Assembly (NCBI RefSeq): GCF_000247695.1
Contig: NW_004624781.1
Span: forward strand, 7,884,681-7,948,680
Length of the DNA stretch: 64,000 nucleotides
DNA from: Heterocephalus glaber
Lineage: Eukaryota; Chordata; Mammalia; Rodentia; Bathyergidae
Direction: 5' to 3'
Shown here: piece by piece, positions 41,624 through 53,561 of the stretch
How the letters are laid out: every line of letters begins with the position of its first letter
Numbering within the stretch: the stretch's first letter is position 1
The notes under the pieces: model-generated
What the model was told of the DNA's origin: nothing
Databases searched by the model: none
Seen by the model: only the letters and a program-made list of their open reading frames with translations
Translations under genes and position numbers: made by a program

Positions 41624-41724
41624 TTGTTTTGGGTTTTTTTTTTTTTTGCAGAGCTAGAGATCCTGCCCAGGGCATTATGCATGGTAGGTAAGTCCTCTAC
41701 CACTCAACTACATCCAGAGTCCTT
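41624..41724 (-). repeat. old ID SINE, minus orientation (first of two at one target)
   Basis: gcagagctagagatcctgcc to caactacatccagagtcc is a diverged element. tgttaaagctact flanks it at 41611 and 41725. Confidence 0.75.
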
Positions 41725-41745
41725 TGTTAAAGCTACTTGGCTGAG

Positions 41746-41825
41746 GGGCCGGGGATTTAGCTCAGTGGTTCCGTCACCTGCCTCGAAAGCCCAAGGTCCT
41801 GAGTTTGAGCCCTGGTACCAAAAAA
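41746..41825 (+). repeat. ID SINE, plus orientation (second at the same target)
   Basis: ggccggggatttagctcagt to gagccctggtacc plus A tail; ctacttggctgag flanks it at 41733 and 41826. Confidence 0.9.
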
Positions 41826-43109
41826 CTACTTGGCTGAGAAAATGAAAGTCTAGAAAAGGTAATTTACTGAAGGTCTCACTATTAATGTGGTCAGATCTGA
41901 CTCTAAGGCATGACACAGCTATCTCTAGTGAATTATTCTGAGTCTCTTCACATAATTTTCTTCGAATGCTCCTTTACTTCACCTTGGAAGAAAGACACAG
42001 CAAGGAGGGGGTCCAGAGAGATTCCTAACCCTTTTCCCACCTGGCATCTCAAGGAAATAGCAATTTCTCCTAGGAAAGTAACTAAGCTTCATTTTCTCTG
42101 GCAAAGTAAATTCCAGTGATGTCTCCCCTGAGTGAAGGGCAGCTCTGCTCACTGCACAGGAAATTTAGACTGTTTACTTCTAGACAAGGTAAAACCTACA
42201 GCCAGGCACCCGGCTTATAAGGTGGATGGGCATGCCTGTAGGGAGCACAGGCACAGTCGGATCAGTGCCCCTCCTCCTCGGGAACGCCTGGGCGGGAACA
42301 CATGTTTATAAATGTGGCTTCCTCCTCTGCAGTAATCTGCAAACGTTTCCAATAATGAATGAGCTGAAGAGGAGACAGGTCAGACAGAGTGCTGGAAATG
42401 GGAGAGGGGAAGAGGGAAAATTCTAATGTGGAAAGACAAGATGGAGGCTTGTTTAAATGTCAAAGGAAACACATTCTGCTGAAGTGTGACACTCTTCCTA
42501 CAAGGTTCCGAGTTGAGACAGCTGGGAGAATAAGAGGACAGGAAGGAAACGCAGAAAATAACACTTAACAGACCTGGTTTTCTATTAGGGACTGATTTTA
42601 GAGCAGTTAACAGGCTGAAGAGAGAGGAAAATAGGTCTTCATTTCAGAAAGCTTCCTAATTTTTCACTGTATCCACGGAAGAAGGAAAGCCTTGGCATGC
42701 CTGGGATGAACACGGTAACAGAAGTAGGTCGTGGTTTACACCATCTTCACCAAGAGTCCTACAGACGAAGTCTCACTGGCTGTCACTAAGTTCCTGAGCA
42801 CTGAAATGGGGCCTTCATCCCCGGGGCTTGACTCCTCTCTGGTATTGTGCCCCAAATCTGACACTTAAAGCAAATCTTGCTGGCTCAACCTTCAAAGTAT
42901 TTCTAGCTTGTGACACCCCACTCCTGCTTCTACAAATGCTCCCTGCCTTGCTTCCATCCTTATTCCTTTCTCAACTGTTCTCAACATACGAGCCCGAGAG
43001 ATCCTGCTAAAACCTAAGCATATCCTATTGTTTCTCTGCATGGAAACTTTCACACTTTTGCATTTTGCACCATGTGCATGCATTATCTATTTCTAAAAAT
43101 AAACACAGA

Positions 43110-43460
43110 AAGTTTTTTTCCACCCTCAGTTTGGGGATTTAAACCCAGGGCCTTTACACTGAGCTATATCCCCATCCCTTATTGACTTTTGGTTTTCTGG
43201 GACAGGGTCTTGCTATGTATTCTAGGCTAGCCTTGAACTCCCTATTAGCTCAGGCTGGCCTCAAATTTGTGAGTCTCACTCAATCCTTCTGTCTCAGCCT
43301 CTTGAGTGCTGGGATTACAGATGTGGACCACCACTCCTGGCTTTTATTTTTATTTGGAGACAGGGTCTTGCTAAGTCACTAAGTTGCCGAGGCTGGGTTC
43401 AAACTTGCTATCCTCCCACCTCAGCCTCCCAGAGTGCTGGGATTAAATATGTGTACCATT
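43110..43460 (-). repeat. dID, B1 and B1 SINE group, minus orientation
   Basis: dID 43110-43178 (cactgagctatatccccatc), B1 43180-43342 with two ggctgg blocks, and B1 43343-43460. Confidence 0.82.
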
Positions 43461-43556
43461 AGGGCTGGGGATTTAGCTCAGTGGTTTCACTGCCTGCTGC
43501 GCAAGCACAAGGACCCGAGTTTGATCCCTGGTACCAAAAAAAAAAAAAAAAACCGA
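43461..43556 (+). repeat. ID SINE with target-site duplication
   Basis: agggctggggatttagctca to gatccctggtacc plus 17 A residues; subfamily with ctgcctgctgcgcaagcaca. aaatatgtgtaccatt and aaatatgtgcaccatt flank it. Confidence 0.92.
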
Positions 43557-43821
43557 GCAGAAATATGTGCACCATTGCTCCTGGTTAGTTACTAGTTTTA
43601 GTAGGGATATTTCAATAAGGTTTTTATTCCTTTTGTTTTTCCACAAATAGTCACCTTTCTGGGCCTCTGTTTTAAAGTGCTGAGATCTAGCAATGCACGA
43701 AACTGACAAAATCTCTGCTCTTATATTCAAGTGCAAAAGGACAGATAATAAATAAACGAACAAGTTAACATATGTCAGATAGTGACAAGGCCTATGGAGA
43801 AAAAAATAAAAGAAGAACAGA

Positions 43822-43903
43822 GGGCCGGGGATTTAGCTTAGTGGCACCGCGCCTGCCTCACAAGCGCAAGGTCCTGAGTTCGATCCCTGGTACCAAAAAA
43901 AAA
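43822..43903 (+). repeat. ID SINE with target-site duplication
   Basis: ggccggggatttagcttagt to gatccctggtacc; subfamily with ggcaccgcgcctgcctcaca. gaacagagg occurs on both sides. Confidence 0.92.
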
Positions 43904-43938
43904 AGGGGAACAGAGGGTGTGAGGGAAGAGGATGCTAC

Positions 43939-44089
43939 TTTTTTGTTGTTGTTGTTTTGAGACAGGGTCTTGCTGTGTATTCAGGCTGGCCTTCAACTAC
44001 GTAGCCCAGCCTGGCCTGAAACTTGCAGCGATCCTCTTGGCTCAGCCTCCTGAGTGCTGGGAGACAAGTGTGCACCACGACACCTAGCA
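43939..44089 (-). repeat. B1 SINE, minus orientation
   Basis: A (gtt)n/T-rich tail, then gagacagggtcttgctgtgt to cacgacacctagc. Confidence 0.88.
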
Positions 44090-44235
44090 AGTTTTTCAGT
44101 TTTACTGTAATAGTATAAATATTAACAGATATAGTCTTCATATCAATAGATATTAACAAAACCTCTTTTAGGTCCTCAGTCATTTTTATGATGTGAAAGG
44201 GGTCCTGAGGCCAAAGTTTGAGAACTGCTAACTTT

Positions 44236-44318
44236 TTTTTTTTGTACTGGGGATCGAAGTTGTATCCTTGTGCTTGTGAGGCAGGCAACAGAACCACTGA
44301 GCTAAATCCCTGGCCCCA
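44236..44318 (-). repeat. ID SINE, minus orientation, with target-site duplication
   Basis: gtactggggatcgaagttgt to gctaaatccctggcccc; agaactgctaacttt at 44221-44235 and 44319-44333. Confidence 0.92.
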
Positions 44319-44931
44319 AGAACTGCTAACTTTAGTGCATCACACCCAAGCACTGGTGCCCACCTGCCTGTACAGAGAAGTTAACCAAACTAGCGCTGTC
44401 TCCATGCTGGAGACAAGAGTTGGGCACCAGCCAGTTCTAGCACTGCTGTTGGTTCTGCCTCCTAGGGATCTGTTTGCCTAGCAGGATTCTCTTATTATCA
44501 AGCTTCTGGGTCCTAAAGAAAGCCGAGTGATGGCCTACCTGTAAGGGAAGTGGGGAATACGGGCTGAAGAGGAGGACCCAGAAGTGGCTGGCTGGCTGTG
44601 CATCTGGTAAAGCCAGGCACTCTGCCTTTGAGACCTCTGAATAATGTCTCCCTTTCCATCCTCACCTCAACTAGGGGCACCCAAGCCCTCACTGGCTCGC
44701 CTATTCCTACCTCTAGTCCTAGTTCTGTCAATCCAGCCAGTAAGACTGTGAGATGAATCTACCCCAAAACACTGCTTTCATGCCACCAGCCAGCAAATAA
44801 TTACTTACACTCCATCACTGTGCCAAGTAGCCTGGAGATTCAAAATAGAACAGAGATCTGGTTTCTGGACTGAAAGTTTTATTTCACATGGAGGTGGGGA
44901 ATGTTTACACATAAACATCATGTGAAGCTGT

Positions 44932-45525
44932 ACATGGTGGCACAAGCCTGTAATTCCAGCACTTGAGAGGCTCAGGCAGGAGGACTACAAGTTGAGTCAC
45001 ACCTAGGCAAATTAGTAAGCAAGGACCTGTCTCAAAATAAAAAGGCACTCTGGGAGGCTGAGGCAGAAGGATCTTAAGTTTGAGCCCAGCCTGAACAACT
45101 TAGTGAGACTTGCCTCAAAAATAAATGTTAAACGAGTGGGGATGTCATTCAGTGAGAAGGCCCTGGGTTTAATCCCCTGTTCTGCAACAACCAACCAACA
45201 AGGCTGAAAAGTTACCTCAGTGGTAGAGCACTTGCTCTAGCATGGCAGAGGCCCTGGATTTGCTCTCCAGCACCACAAAAAACAAAACCAGCTAGCTGGG
45301 CATGGTGGTGTGTGAGCCTGTAGTCCCAGCTATTGGAGAAGCTGAGTCAGGAGAATCACTTGAGCCCAGGAACTTGAGGCCAGCCTGGGCAACACAGAGA
45401 CCCCCCATCTCAAAAAACAAACAAACAAACAAACAGAAATCCCAACACAGCAACCACAACAAAACTATGAAAGAGGCTTACCAAGCACAAAGCCGTAGGT
45501 TCAATACCCAGCACCAAAATCAAAA
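44932..45525 (+). repeat. SINE cluster, plus orientation (B1, B1-dID, dID, B1, dID)
   Basis: A B1 and a second B1 joined to a dID fill 44932-45190. A dID (45202-45285, cagtggtagagcacttgctc), a B1 (45291-45436) with a (caaa)n tail, and a dID fragment (45462-45525) follow. Confidence 0.8.
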
Positions 45526-45929
45526 ACCATACTGTGACAACTGAAAGAAGAGGGTTTATAAACCAGGAGGAATGTGAATGAGAGGACACACAGTAAGCAA
45601 GAGACCATGAGATGACAAGCTGAGACTGTGAGGCAGAGGACAGGAAGGAGACCTTGAAGAAGTGACTCTGGCAGCTGGCACTAAGTAAATACTTGCGACT
45701 GACTGCCAGCTGATGCATTCAAGTGGGTTGCGGGTGTAGGGAGAAAAATTCTGATTGCTCTGGGTTACTCAATCCACCCTCCTGACAGCTGCTGCTCATC
45801 TATGCCGATTTCTAAACCTAAAATAATGAAGGTTGTTTTCAGCTTCCTCTTGTTGTTTACTTGTGCCGTTATACAATTCCCGTGCCCCTGACCCTATAGC
45901 CATTCTTTATGTTTAATGTACACATTTTT

Positions 45930-46010
45930 CCCCCCCGGTGCTGGGGATTGAACTCAGGACCCTTGTGCCTGCCAGGCAGGAATGACACCACTGAACTCAT
46001 CCCTAGCCAC
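45930..46010 (-). repeat. ID SINE, minus orientation, with target-site duplication
   Basis: ggtgctggggattgaactca to ctgaactcatccctagcc; taatgtacacattttt at 45914 and 46011. Confidence 0.92.
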
Positions 46011-46117
46011 TAATGTACACATTTTTGTTTGTATATATTCTTATAAAATATAGACAGTACTATGTCTATTATTTTTATTGTATTTAAAATTACTTAATAT
46101 TATGTTAGAGATATTCT

Positions 46118-46540
46118 TTTTTCTTTTTTGAGGTCATGGGCATTGAACTCAGGGCTTTGTGCATGCTAGGCAACTACTCTACACTGAGATATATCCCTAG
46201 CCCATCTTTTTTTTTTTGAGACAGGGTCTCACCATGCAGCTCAGGCTGACTTTGAGTGGCCTGGAACTTGGAGCAATCCTCCTGCCTCAGCCTCCTGAGT
46301 GCTGGGATTACAGGCATGTGCAGCCACGCCCAGCTCTTAGCCTCTTTTATTTTGGTGCCAGGGAATAAACCCAGGGCCTTTGCACTGAGCTGCATCTGTA
46401 GCCCTTTGTATTATTTTTATTTCATGACAGGGTCTTGCTAAATTGCTCAATTACCCAGGCTGGGCTCAAACCTGTGGTCCTCCTGCCTCAGCCTCTCAGA
46501 GTGATGGGATTACAGGTGTGTAGCACTGTGCCTGTCTCTC
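46118..46540 (-). repeat. two B1-dID SINEs in tandem, minus orientation
   Basis: dID 46118-46204 with B1 46205-46335, then dID 46340-46405 with B1 46406-46540. Each repeats the dID-then-B1 order of an antisense B1-dID. Confidence 0.82.
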
Positions 46541-46647
46541 ATTTTTAAAAAACTTTGCAGTATGTTTTAAAGAATGACCCATATTGTTATATCTAGCTTA
46601 TGGGGGTTTTGGTAGTGTATATCTGTCCTTTAATAATCAATATTTAA

Positions 46648-46818
46648 TAAGCTGGGAGTGGGTGCAGGTCTGTAATCCCAGCTACTTGGGACACTGAGGC
46701 AGGAGAATCCCACATCTAAGGTCAGTCTCGGGAACTTAGCAAGACCCTGTCTCAAGAAAGTGGGGCTGGATATAAGTCAGAACACCCCTGGGTTCAATTC
46801 CCAGCACCACAAGCAAAG
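46648..46818 (+). repeat. B1-dID SINE
   Basis: gctgggagtgggtgcaggtc starts the B1 part; the dID ends in caattcccagcacc. Confidence 0.82.
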
Positions 46819-47289
46819 AAACAATCTCACTGAGAGGAACGGGTAATTAGGGGCTATGGTCCCAATCTATTTTACACATTTTACAATCCAGTTGGGATAG
46901 ATTTATATAAAATGATAACACGCTACCACACAGCAGGTAAAGACATGTTTGGTTGAGTAGCTAAATGAGCTGTACCTTGCCATATCATGACAAATTGAGT
47001 AAAAAAGATATGATGTCTAGATTTAAGTAAACTAATGTGAATTTGTAAAACAGCATTGTAAATATTTCTAGTCTTCCCTCTAGATGGTGCTGGAGTATTT
47101 ACTCATACTGTCATCTGTAACCCAAAGCTTCCCTCAACATTTAAAAATAAGAGGTCATTTACAACACATTACCACCTTGACAGCACTGCTACCAATTTTA
47201 TAGCCTTTTGACTCCTGGTCTAGGAAAGTGTGAAATTCTGTACATTATTCAGGAATTAAAAGTTACAGACAATGTCAACTGTAGCAACT

Positions 47290-47441
47290 TTTTTTTTTTT
47301 AAGACAGGGTCTCACTATGTAGTTCAGGCTGGCCTTGAACTATCTCACCATGTAGCTCAGGGTGGCCTTGAACTCAAAGCAATCCTCCTGTCTCAGCCTC
47401 TTGAGTACTTGGATTACAGGTGTATGCCACCATGGCCAGCT
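47290..47441 (-). repeat. B1 SINE (long type), minus orientation
   Basis: aagacagggtctcactatgt, two ggccttgaact blocks, and atgccaccatggccagc. Confidence 0.88.
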
Positions 47442-47605
47442 CCTTAGCAATTTCTTAATCTACAAAGAGCTACTAAGTCAAACGGATATTCTATTTGTGT
47501 CTGTTTAAGGGTGGGCGAGTGGGGCTGAATAAATTTGTCTCTATATCTAGAAAGTATATAATCTGGAATAAAGGGGAAAAAAACTCTAAGATTAAAAAAA
47601 AAGAT

Positions 47606-47820
47606 TGCCGGGGATTTAGCCCAGTGGTTTCGCCGCCTGCTGCGCAAGCGCGAGGACCCGAGTTCCATCCCCGGCACAAAAAAAAAAAAAAAAAAAAAAA
47701 AGAAAAAAACCAAACCAAAACAAAACAAAAGATGTCGGGCTGGGGATTTAGCTCAGTGGTTCCAGTGCCTGCCTCGAAAGCACAAGGTCCTGAGTTCAAT
47801 CCTTGGTACCAAAAAAAAAA
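47606..47820 (+). repeat. two ID SINEs in tandem, plus orientation
   Basis: ID 47606-47704 (gccggggatttagcccagtg, long A tail) and ID 47735-47820 (gggctggggatttagctcag). They belong to different subfamilies (ctgctgcgcaag and ctgcctcgaaag), so these are two insertions and not a duplication. Confidence 0.9.
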
Positions 47821-47942
47821 AGATGTTATCACGGGCAATGTTCCCTATTCTAATCCAGAGCATCTCAAGGGGGCACAGGGTGGTAATGAGTGGTCTAACC
47901 TGCCTGAGGAAATAAAGGTTCTTTAAAGACTAGTAGTGAGCT

Positions 47943-48027
47943 CCCTCAACCCCAGAACTGGGAATCAAACTCAGGACCTTGCACTTGCCAAGAAGGTGCG
48001 GCACCCGCTGAGCTACATCCCCAACCT
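47943..48027 (-). repeat. ID SINE, minus orientation, with target-site duplication
   Basis: gaactgggaatcaaactcag to gagctacatccccaacc; tagtagtgagct at 47931 and 48028. Confidence 0.9.
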
Positions 48028-48290
48028 TAGTAGTGAGCTTTTAAAGACAGGTCTAAGCTAAAATTACTGCTGGCAGTGTTTTATAGAAGCTGTTAGATCA
48101 GCATCTGGAGCCAGATGGAAGCCCTGGTTTCCAAGCAGGACGCAGAGCTGGACAGCCTGTCTAGGTTGAACTGCAACACGCATTGCGTACAAACCTGTAG
48201 TGTCAGGTGCAAATTCCCTAAGATGAGTGTTCCTATGTATGCCTAAAATGTACCAATAAATGTTATGCTATTAAAAAAAAACCCCCAAGC

Positions 48291-48376
48291 ATCTTTTTTT
48301 GGTACCGGGGATCAAACTCGGGACTTTGCACTTTCGAGGCAGGCGCCAGAACCACTGAGCTAAATCCCCAGCCCCA
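48291..48376 (-). repeat. ID SINE, minus orientation
   Basis: ggtaccggggatcaaactcg to gctaaatccccagcccc, close to the subfamily consensus and so probably young. Confidence 0.92.
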
Positions 48377-48711
48377 ACCCCGTAGTATCTTAAAACAGGG
48401 CAGTGGGACTGACTCATGCATGTATGGTTTTAAAAAAATGCTCTCAATAACTGAATTTCTAACACAGAGACAGCTGGGGATAGCATGACAGCAGTCAATG
48501 AGCCAGCAAGGCAAGAGAACTCACATGGAACATGTGGAGAAGCAACTTGACATCTACTTTCTTCCCCAAACCACAGTGTGGCTTCCCAGGGAGCATCTTT
48601 GAGAAACCTTTAGCACGCCCTTCTCCAGCAGCTTCAGGACTGTGGCCCATGTTGTGTTTCTGCTGTGTCAAGGATGTTTTCTCCTGTGTACCCCCGCACT
48701 GACTGCCACCG

Positions 48712-48858
48712 CCCCGTGCTGGGGTTTGAACCCATGGCCTTGCTCTGAGCGCTAACCTCAGCCCTTTCGATTTTTTATTTTGAGACAGTCTTGCTAAGTT
48801 GCCCAAGGTGTGCTTGTACTTGCAATCCTCCTGCCTTAGCCCCTTAAATAGTGTGTAG
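48712..48858 (-). repeat. B1-dID SINE, minus orientation
   Basis: gtgctggggtttgaacccat (dID) is followed by gagacagtcttgctaagttg (B1). Confidence 0.78.
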
Positions 48859-49164
48859 TCTGCCTGAGAGCTCCTATAACAGTCTGTGCCCTCCAGTGCC
48901 AGGGAGGCAGTGGCAGTGATCAGGAGCTGACGACTCACTGCCCAGGCTCCTCTCTCAGCAGCGGGCACCTCTTGCAGCTACTTCCTAGTTACAAATCATC
49001 AGGCTGTAGAAGAGCTGGTGTACGTCATTCACTCTGCCTTTACCCAAAGTCACCTTTTCAGTAAAAGCTGAAAGCAATGAGCCCTGTAATTTACCCAAAT
49101 GTAAACTCCTTTGGTTTTCAATTTTATGCCATCTGGTAATTATATTATTATTATTTCTGGATTA

Positions 49165-49248
49165 TTCTTTTTTTCAGTACCGGGGACAGAACTCAGGACC
49201 TTGGACTTTTGAGGCAGGTGCAGCGCCACTGAGCTAATGCCCTAGCCC
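49165..49248 (-). repeat. ID SINE, minus orientation
   Basis: cagtaccggggacagaactc to gagctaatgccctagccc. Confidence 0.88.
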
Positions 49249-50348
49249 TGTATGGATGATTAACATGGCTTCTAATGTCATACTAGTGGGTGGTATTTAC
49301 ATACTTTTAGTTGAAGATACCTTGGTTCTAACATTTCCTGCAAATGAGCCTGTACATACAAAGCGAATGTGAAGAAACCTCCCCACAAACCCTAGGAAGC
49401 AAAGCTGCTGTTACATGGCAAACATGTGACAGGGTAAAATTTCTTCCATCCTGGCCCATCTGAAAGTTAACAGGGCCAGCTTTAGGCATGTGGATGTTGT
49501 GACAATGAACTCCATCAATCTTTTTCTTCTCCATTACTTTCATACTTCACTAGCGTTTTCTCATCTAGAAGTTAGTATTTAGAAATTGAATGGCTGTAAG
49601 AATATGTATCTCATTAATAAATCTTGAATAGCTCTGGTCCTGGGCTACATCCCTATCCTTCTGGCTGCCCTACCTGAGTGTAGGGATCTTCTGTCTCCTC
49701 CAGCCTTCTTCCATCTGCAGTCTTCTCTTAGCCCCTGCATTGCCACCTCAAGATTTTATACTGTTGGTCATGCCTGAATTAACCTGATTTACAATTTACT
49801 TTACTTAATTTATCTGACGTGCCAAAATGTTCCCATTCCTGCTGTATTACTTCTAAATATTCTGATTTTAATAATATTCACGTAAAAAATGAAAAGTGTC
49901 CCCCCAGTAAAATCCAATGCAGCTGTAATCAGAAGAGGCATCTACAGTTTCTCTCCTCACTATAAATGTCGGGCCGGCACTCAGTAACCACTGGTCTAAC
50001 CCACCAGGGGAAGTCTGGACAGGGACCACGCCTCATCTCCAGCTGAAGCGCTGACAGCAGCATGTGCCTCCTGCACCTGTTTCCTGTCCTTCAGAGACGG
50101 CCCTCTCAGCTATCTCCTCAGCCTCAAGTGCTGCTCACCAGATCCCAGCAGCACAGAGCGGGGTGTGCTTATGCACATGCATGTTCACGCACGCACCTGG
50201 GGATGGAAGGGGGTCAGCCCGAGGGACAGCATCCTCTGTGGTGACAGTGTACAGTATCAAAATGTAGTGTAAGGATTTAGAATCTTAACAAAACCATAAA
50301 TACTACCAAACTCAGTCATATCTGTTAGTTCATTTAAGTAAGAATTCT

Positions 50349-50433
50349 TTTTTTTCTTTTTGTACCAGGGATTGAACTTGGGTCCTTATGCTTGCGAGGC
50401 AGACGGTGGGACCACTGAGCTAAATCCCCAGCC
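50349..50433 (-). repeat. ID SINE, minus orientation, with 21-base target-site duplication
   Basis: gtaccagggattgaacttgg to gctaaatccccagcc. The direct repeat beginning gttcatttaagtaag covers 50328-50348 and 50434-50454. Confidence 0.93.
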
Positions 50434-50602
50434 GTTCATTTAAGTAAGAATTCTATGTTTTCAAAATTCATCAGGAGGTAACAGTGACAGTAAAACTTGA
50501 AGACTCCACAGATATTTTACTCCCCTGGGCTCACATTTAGAAGTCATTGTTTAGATTTATCCATCCATAGCTAGAGTCAGTTCCCAGTCTTTTTTTTTTT
50601 TT

Positions 50603-50700
50603 AAGAGTAGGAAGAGTTTATTGAGAGAAAGAAAGCTTCTGCCTAAGAGAGACAGAAGGACCTGAAAGTGAGTTGCCCCAGATCCAAGTCTTATATTTAT
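50603..50700 (-). mobile_element. partial LTR, same family as the LTR at 3.1-3.9 kb
   Basis: gagtaggaagagtttattga and taagagagacagaagg match the poly(A)-signal region of the 3.1-kb LTR (3170-3235) at high identity. The rest of the element could not be traced. Confidence 0.6.
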
Positions 50701-50984
50701 GTTTTGTTGTCAAACAGAATTTGCTGTACATTCAGATTCTGGAATACGCATCCATCTTTCTCCTTTATCTGAGATGAACCATTAGAACCATTCTAGACCT
50801 TAATTGTTATCACACATGGGATATGGCTGTTAAGATTTATATTCCAATATAATCCTACTAAAGTGTGGAAGAGTGTTCACAAGGCCTAGTGACACCAAAG
50901 GTAAGGCTGCTTCATCCCAGATACAATGTCTTTCTGTCTCTCCCTCTCTCATGGTAGACATATTATTTCTAATAGCCACCATTC

Positions 50985-51180
50985 ACTGTGCTTTGGCATC
51001 TTCTGTATAACATCTCCTGTGTAGTCCTCTCCAGAACCTCCAAAGTATTATCATCACCACCTTAGGAGGAAACGGAAGCTCAGTGCAGTCTGTTCCTGTG
51101 TTCTGTAGCGTGCAGTCTGTTCCCGTGTTCTGTAGCTGCGTAGGCTGCAAAGCCAAGACTGGAATTCCAGCCACTGGCTC
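50985..51180 (+). repeat. possible MIR remnant
   Basis: agtattatcatcaccacctt followed by aggaggaaacggaagctcag resembles the MIR core (cattttacagatgaggaaac). Weak. Confidence 0.4.
51084..51137. repeat. 27-base tandem duplication
   Basis: Two copies of gtgcagtctgttcctgtgtt / gtgcagtctgttcccgtgtt, each followed by ctgtag, stand head to tail with one clear mismatch. It looks recent. Confidence 0.85.
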
Positions 51181-51651
51181 CAGTGCCTGTCTTTTATTTA
51201 ACTCTGCTGCCTCAGAAGACAAGAATATACATCTTTCATTCTCAGGAGCTCATATTTCCAGGTGGAAAACACTAAACCTTCTCTGTGCTGCACTTGAGAA
51301 AAATTGTGGACTACAGTGAAAGACATCAACACCGAAAGTTTTATTCTTGGCTGAGAAGCAGGTTACTGACGGTGTGTTTGACTACTCTCTACCACAAAAG
51401 AAAGAAAGATCAATAATGCTGCACATTGGTGGCTAAGGCAGAGGTTCACAGCAGAGGACATGGGGGTAAAAAGGAAATGTCGGTTAGTAAAAGGCAGCAA
51501 GAAGGCAGAAAGAGGAAATGGACTAGCCAAAAGAACCTCAGAAGTTCAAAACTGCATTATTATAAACACAGAAGGTGTTTCCTTTGTGTGTGGGGCACTT
51601 TATTGATGATATAAAAAAGTTCGGGGTTTAAAAAATACTTTAAAAATACTG

Positions 51652-51802
51652 TAGGCAGGTGTGGTGGCACATGCCAGTAATTCCAGCACTTGGGAGCCTG
51701 AGGCAGGAGGATCACTGTGAGTTTGAGACCAGTCTGAACTACATAGGGAGACCCTGCAAAAACAAACACCCCTCCCAAACAAACAAACAAACAAACAAAC
51801 CC
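51652..51802 (+). repeat. B1 SINE with (CAAA)n tail
   Basis: caggtgtggtggcacatgcc to catagggagaccctgcaaaa, followed by caaacaaacaaac repeats. Confidence 0.88.
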
Positions 51803-52095
51803 CCCAAAACATAGTGGGGAGTAGGTACATGCACATATTCCCTTTTCCCTCCCTCATCTTCCCTGTTCTTTTATCCTTCCCATTTGTGAAAGATTTATCT
51901 CCCAGTTTCCTATTGTTTACCTTTTATTTTGCTCTCTATACTTGGCATTTTTCATAGATGAGAAGTTGTGTGATATTTCAGCTTGTCTGATTTATTTTAC
52001 TTTACGTTAGTCTCAAGGTGCAATCATTTTCCTACAAATGACTCAAATTTATGCTTTATGGCAGAGTAGTACTTCATTGTGTGTATTTGTTGTTG

Positions 52096-52174
52096 TTTTT
52101 GGTACCGGGGATCAAACTCAGGTCCTTGGGCTTGTGCAGCAGGTGTCGAAACCACTGAGCTAAATCCCCGGCCT
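52096..52174 (-). repeat. ID SINE, minus orientation
   Basis: ggtaccggggatcaaactca to gctaaatccccggcct. Confidence 0.92.
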
Positions 52175-52775
52175 ATGATTTCTTTTTATTTTCCAAAGTT
52201 TGAACAATAAAAAATTGTTACTTTTAGAAATAACTATCACTTCTAGTTCAAAAACTTTTTTACCACCTGAAACAAATTCTGTAGCCACTGAGCAATTAAC
52301 TCCCCCTTCTCTTCACTTGCTAACCTCTAATATTCTGTCTATATAAATTTACTCATTCTAGATTACCTCCTATAAATGGAATCACACATTCGGCTTTCTG
52401 TGACTAGTATTTATTTTAAAGGTTCAGCCCCACTGAGGTATGTTATCTGAACCTCATTTCTTATTACTGAATAATGTTCCACTGTCTGGCTATACTACAT
52501 TTTATTCAACCATTCATGTTGATTTGTGCACTTGGACTGTTTCTGCCTTTTAGCTGTTGTAATGCTAGGAATAATCACATTCAAGTTATTGTTTGCACAC
52601 CTGTTTTCAATTCTTTATATTTAGAAGTGGAATTGATGGGTTATAGGTTAATTTTATTTTTAGCTTTTTGAAAAATCGTCAAGTTGTCTTCCACAATAGC
52701 TGTACAATTTTATGTTTGAATCAGCAATTCACGACAATTCTAATTTCTCCACAGTCTAATACTTACTTTTCAGTA

Positions 52776-52892
52776 AAAAAAAAAAAAAAAAAAAAGGCAT
52801 GGGCCGGGCATTTAGCTCAGTGGTTCCACTGCCTGCTTTATAAGCGCAAGGTCCCAAGTTTGATCTGCAGTACCAAAAAAAAAAAAAAAAGT
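52776..52892 (+). repeat. ID SINE with A runs on both sides
   Basis: gggccgggcatttagctcag to gatctgcagtacc plus A16. A run of 21 A residues lies upstream at 52776-52796. Confidence 0.88.
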
Positions 52893-52931
52893 CATCCAAG
52901 TAGGGGTGAAGTGGTCTCTCATTGTGGTTTT

Positions 52932-53013
52932 TTTTTTTTTGGTACCAGGGATCAAATTCAGGACCTTGAGCTTGGCAGACAGGTGACAGAACTACTGAGC
53001 TAAACCCCCAGGC
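52932..53013 (-). repeat. ID SINE, minus orientation, with target-site duplication
   Basis: ggtaccagggatcaaattca to gctaaacccccaggc; ctctcattgtggtttt at 52916 and 53014. Confidence 0.92.
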
Positions 53014-53133
53014 CTCTCATTGTGGTTTTGATTTTCATTTCCTTTATGATTAATGATGCTGAGCATCATTTTAGATGATTATTGGCCATCTCTATGTCTT
53101 CTTTGGCAAAATATCTAGTCAAATCCTTTGGCT

Positions 53134-53186
53134 GTTTTTTTTTTGGTACTCAGGACCTTGTGCTTGTGAGGTAAATACCCAGCCCC
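53134..53186 (-). repeat. ID SINE with large internal deletions, minus orientation
   Basis: ggtactcaggaccttgtgct to taaatacccagcccc; the box B region and part of the middle are missing. Confidence 0.8.
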
Positions 53187-53358
53187 TTTGTCTGTTTTTA
53201 AACTGGGTTGTTTGCTGTTTGTTTTGTTGTTGATTTCCAGGAGGTTCTTTACATAAGGATATTAATCCCTGATCAGAAATACAAACTGCAAATGTTTTCT
53301 TCTATTCTGTGAATTGTCCTTTGTATTGATAGTGTCCTTTGATGAATAAATGTTATTA

Positions 53359-53446
53359 ATTTTTTTGTTTTTGGTACAGGGGATAGATCTCGGGACCTTG
53401 ACTCTTCAAGACAGGAGGCAGAACCATTGAGCTAAATCCCAGGCCC
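53359..53446 (-). repeat. ID SINE, minus orientation
   Basis: ggtacaggggatagatctcg to gctaaatcccaggccc, inside the L1. Confidence 0.88.
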
Positions 53447-53561
53447 TAAAAGTTATTAATTTTGATGAAATTCAGTGCATCTGACTTTTCTGTTGTTATG
53501 CTTTGGTGTAAGCTAAGAAACCAGGACTAATAATAGAAATTTAAATTACAAAAAGAAAAAC

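Larger units (their letters stand above)
52195..53520 (-). mobile_element. old L1 LINE 3' end, minus orientation, interrupted by SINEs
   Basis: The order of old mammalian L1 3' ends is visible in reverse: ctcctataaatggaatcaca, ttagaagtggaattgatggg, gatttccaggaggttcttta, gatagtgtcctttgatgaat and aattttgatgaaattcagtg. Four ID SINEs interrupt it. Diverged, no coding capacity. Confidence 0.82.
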
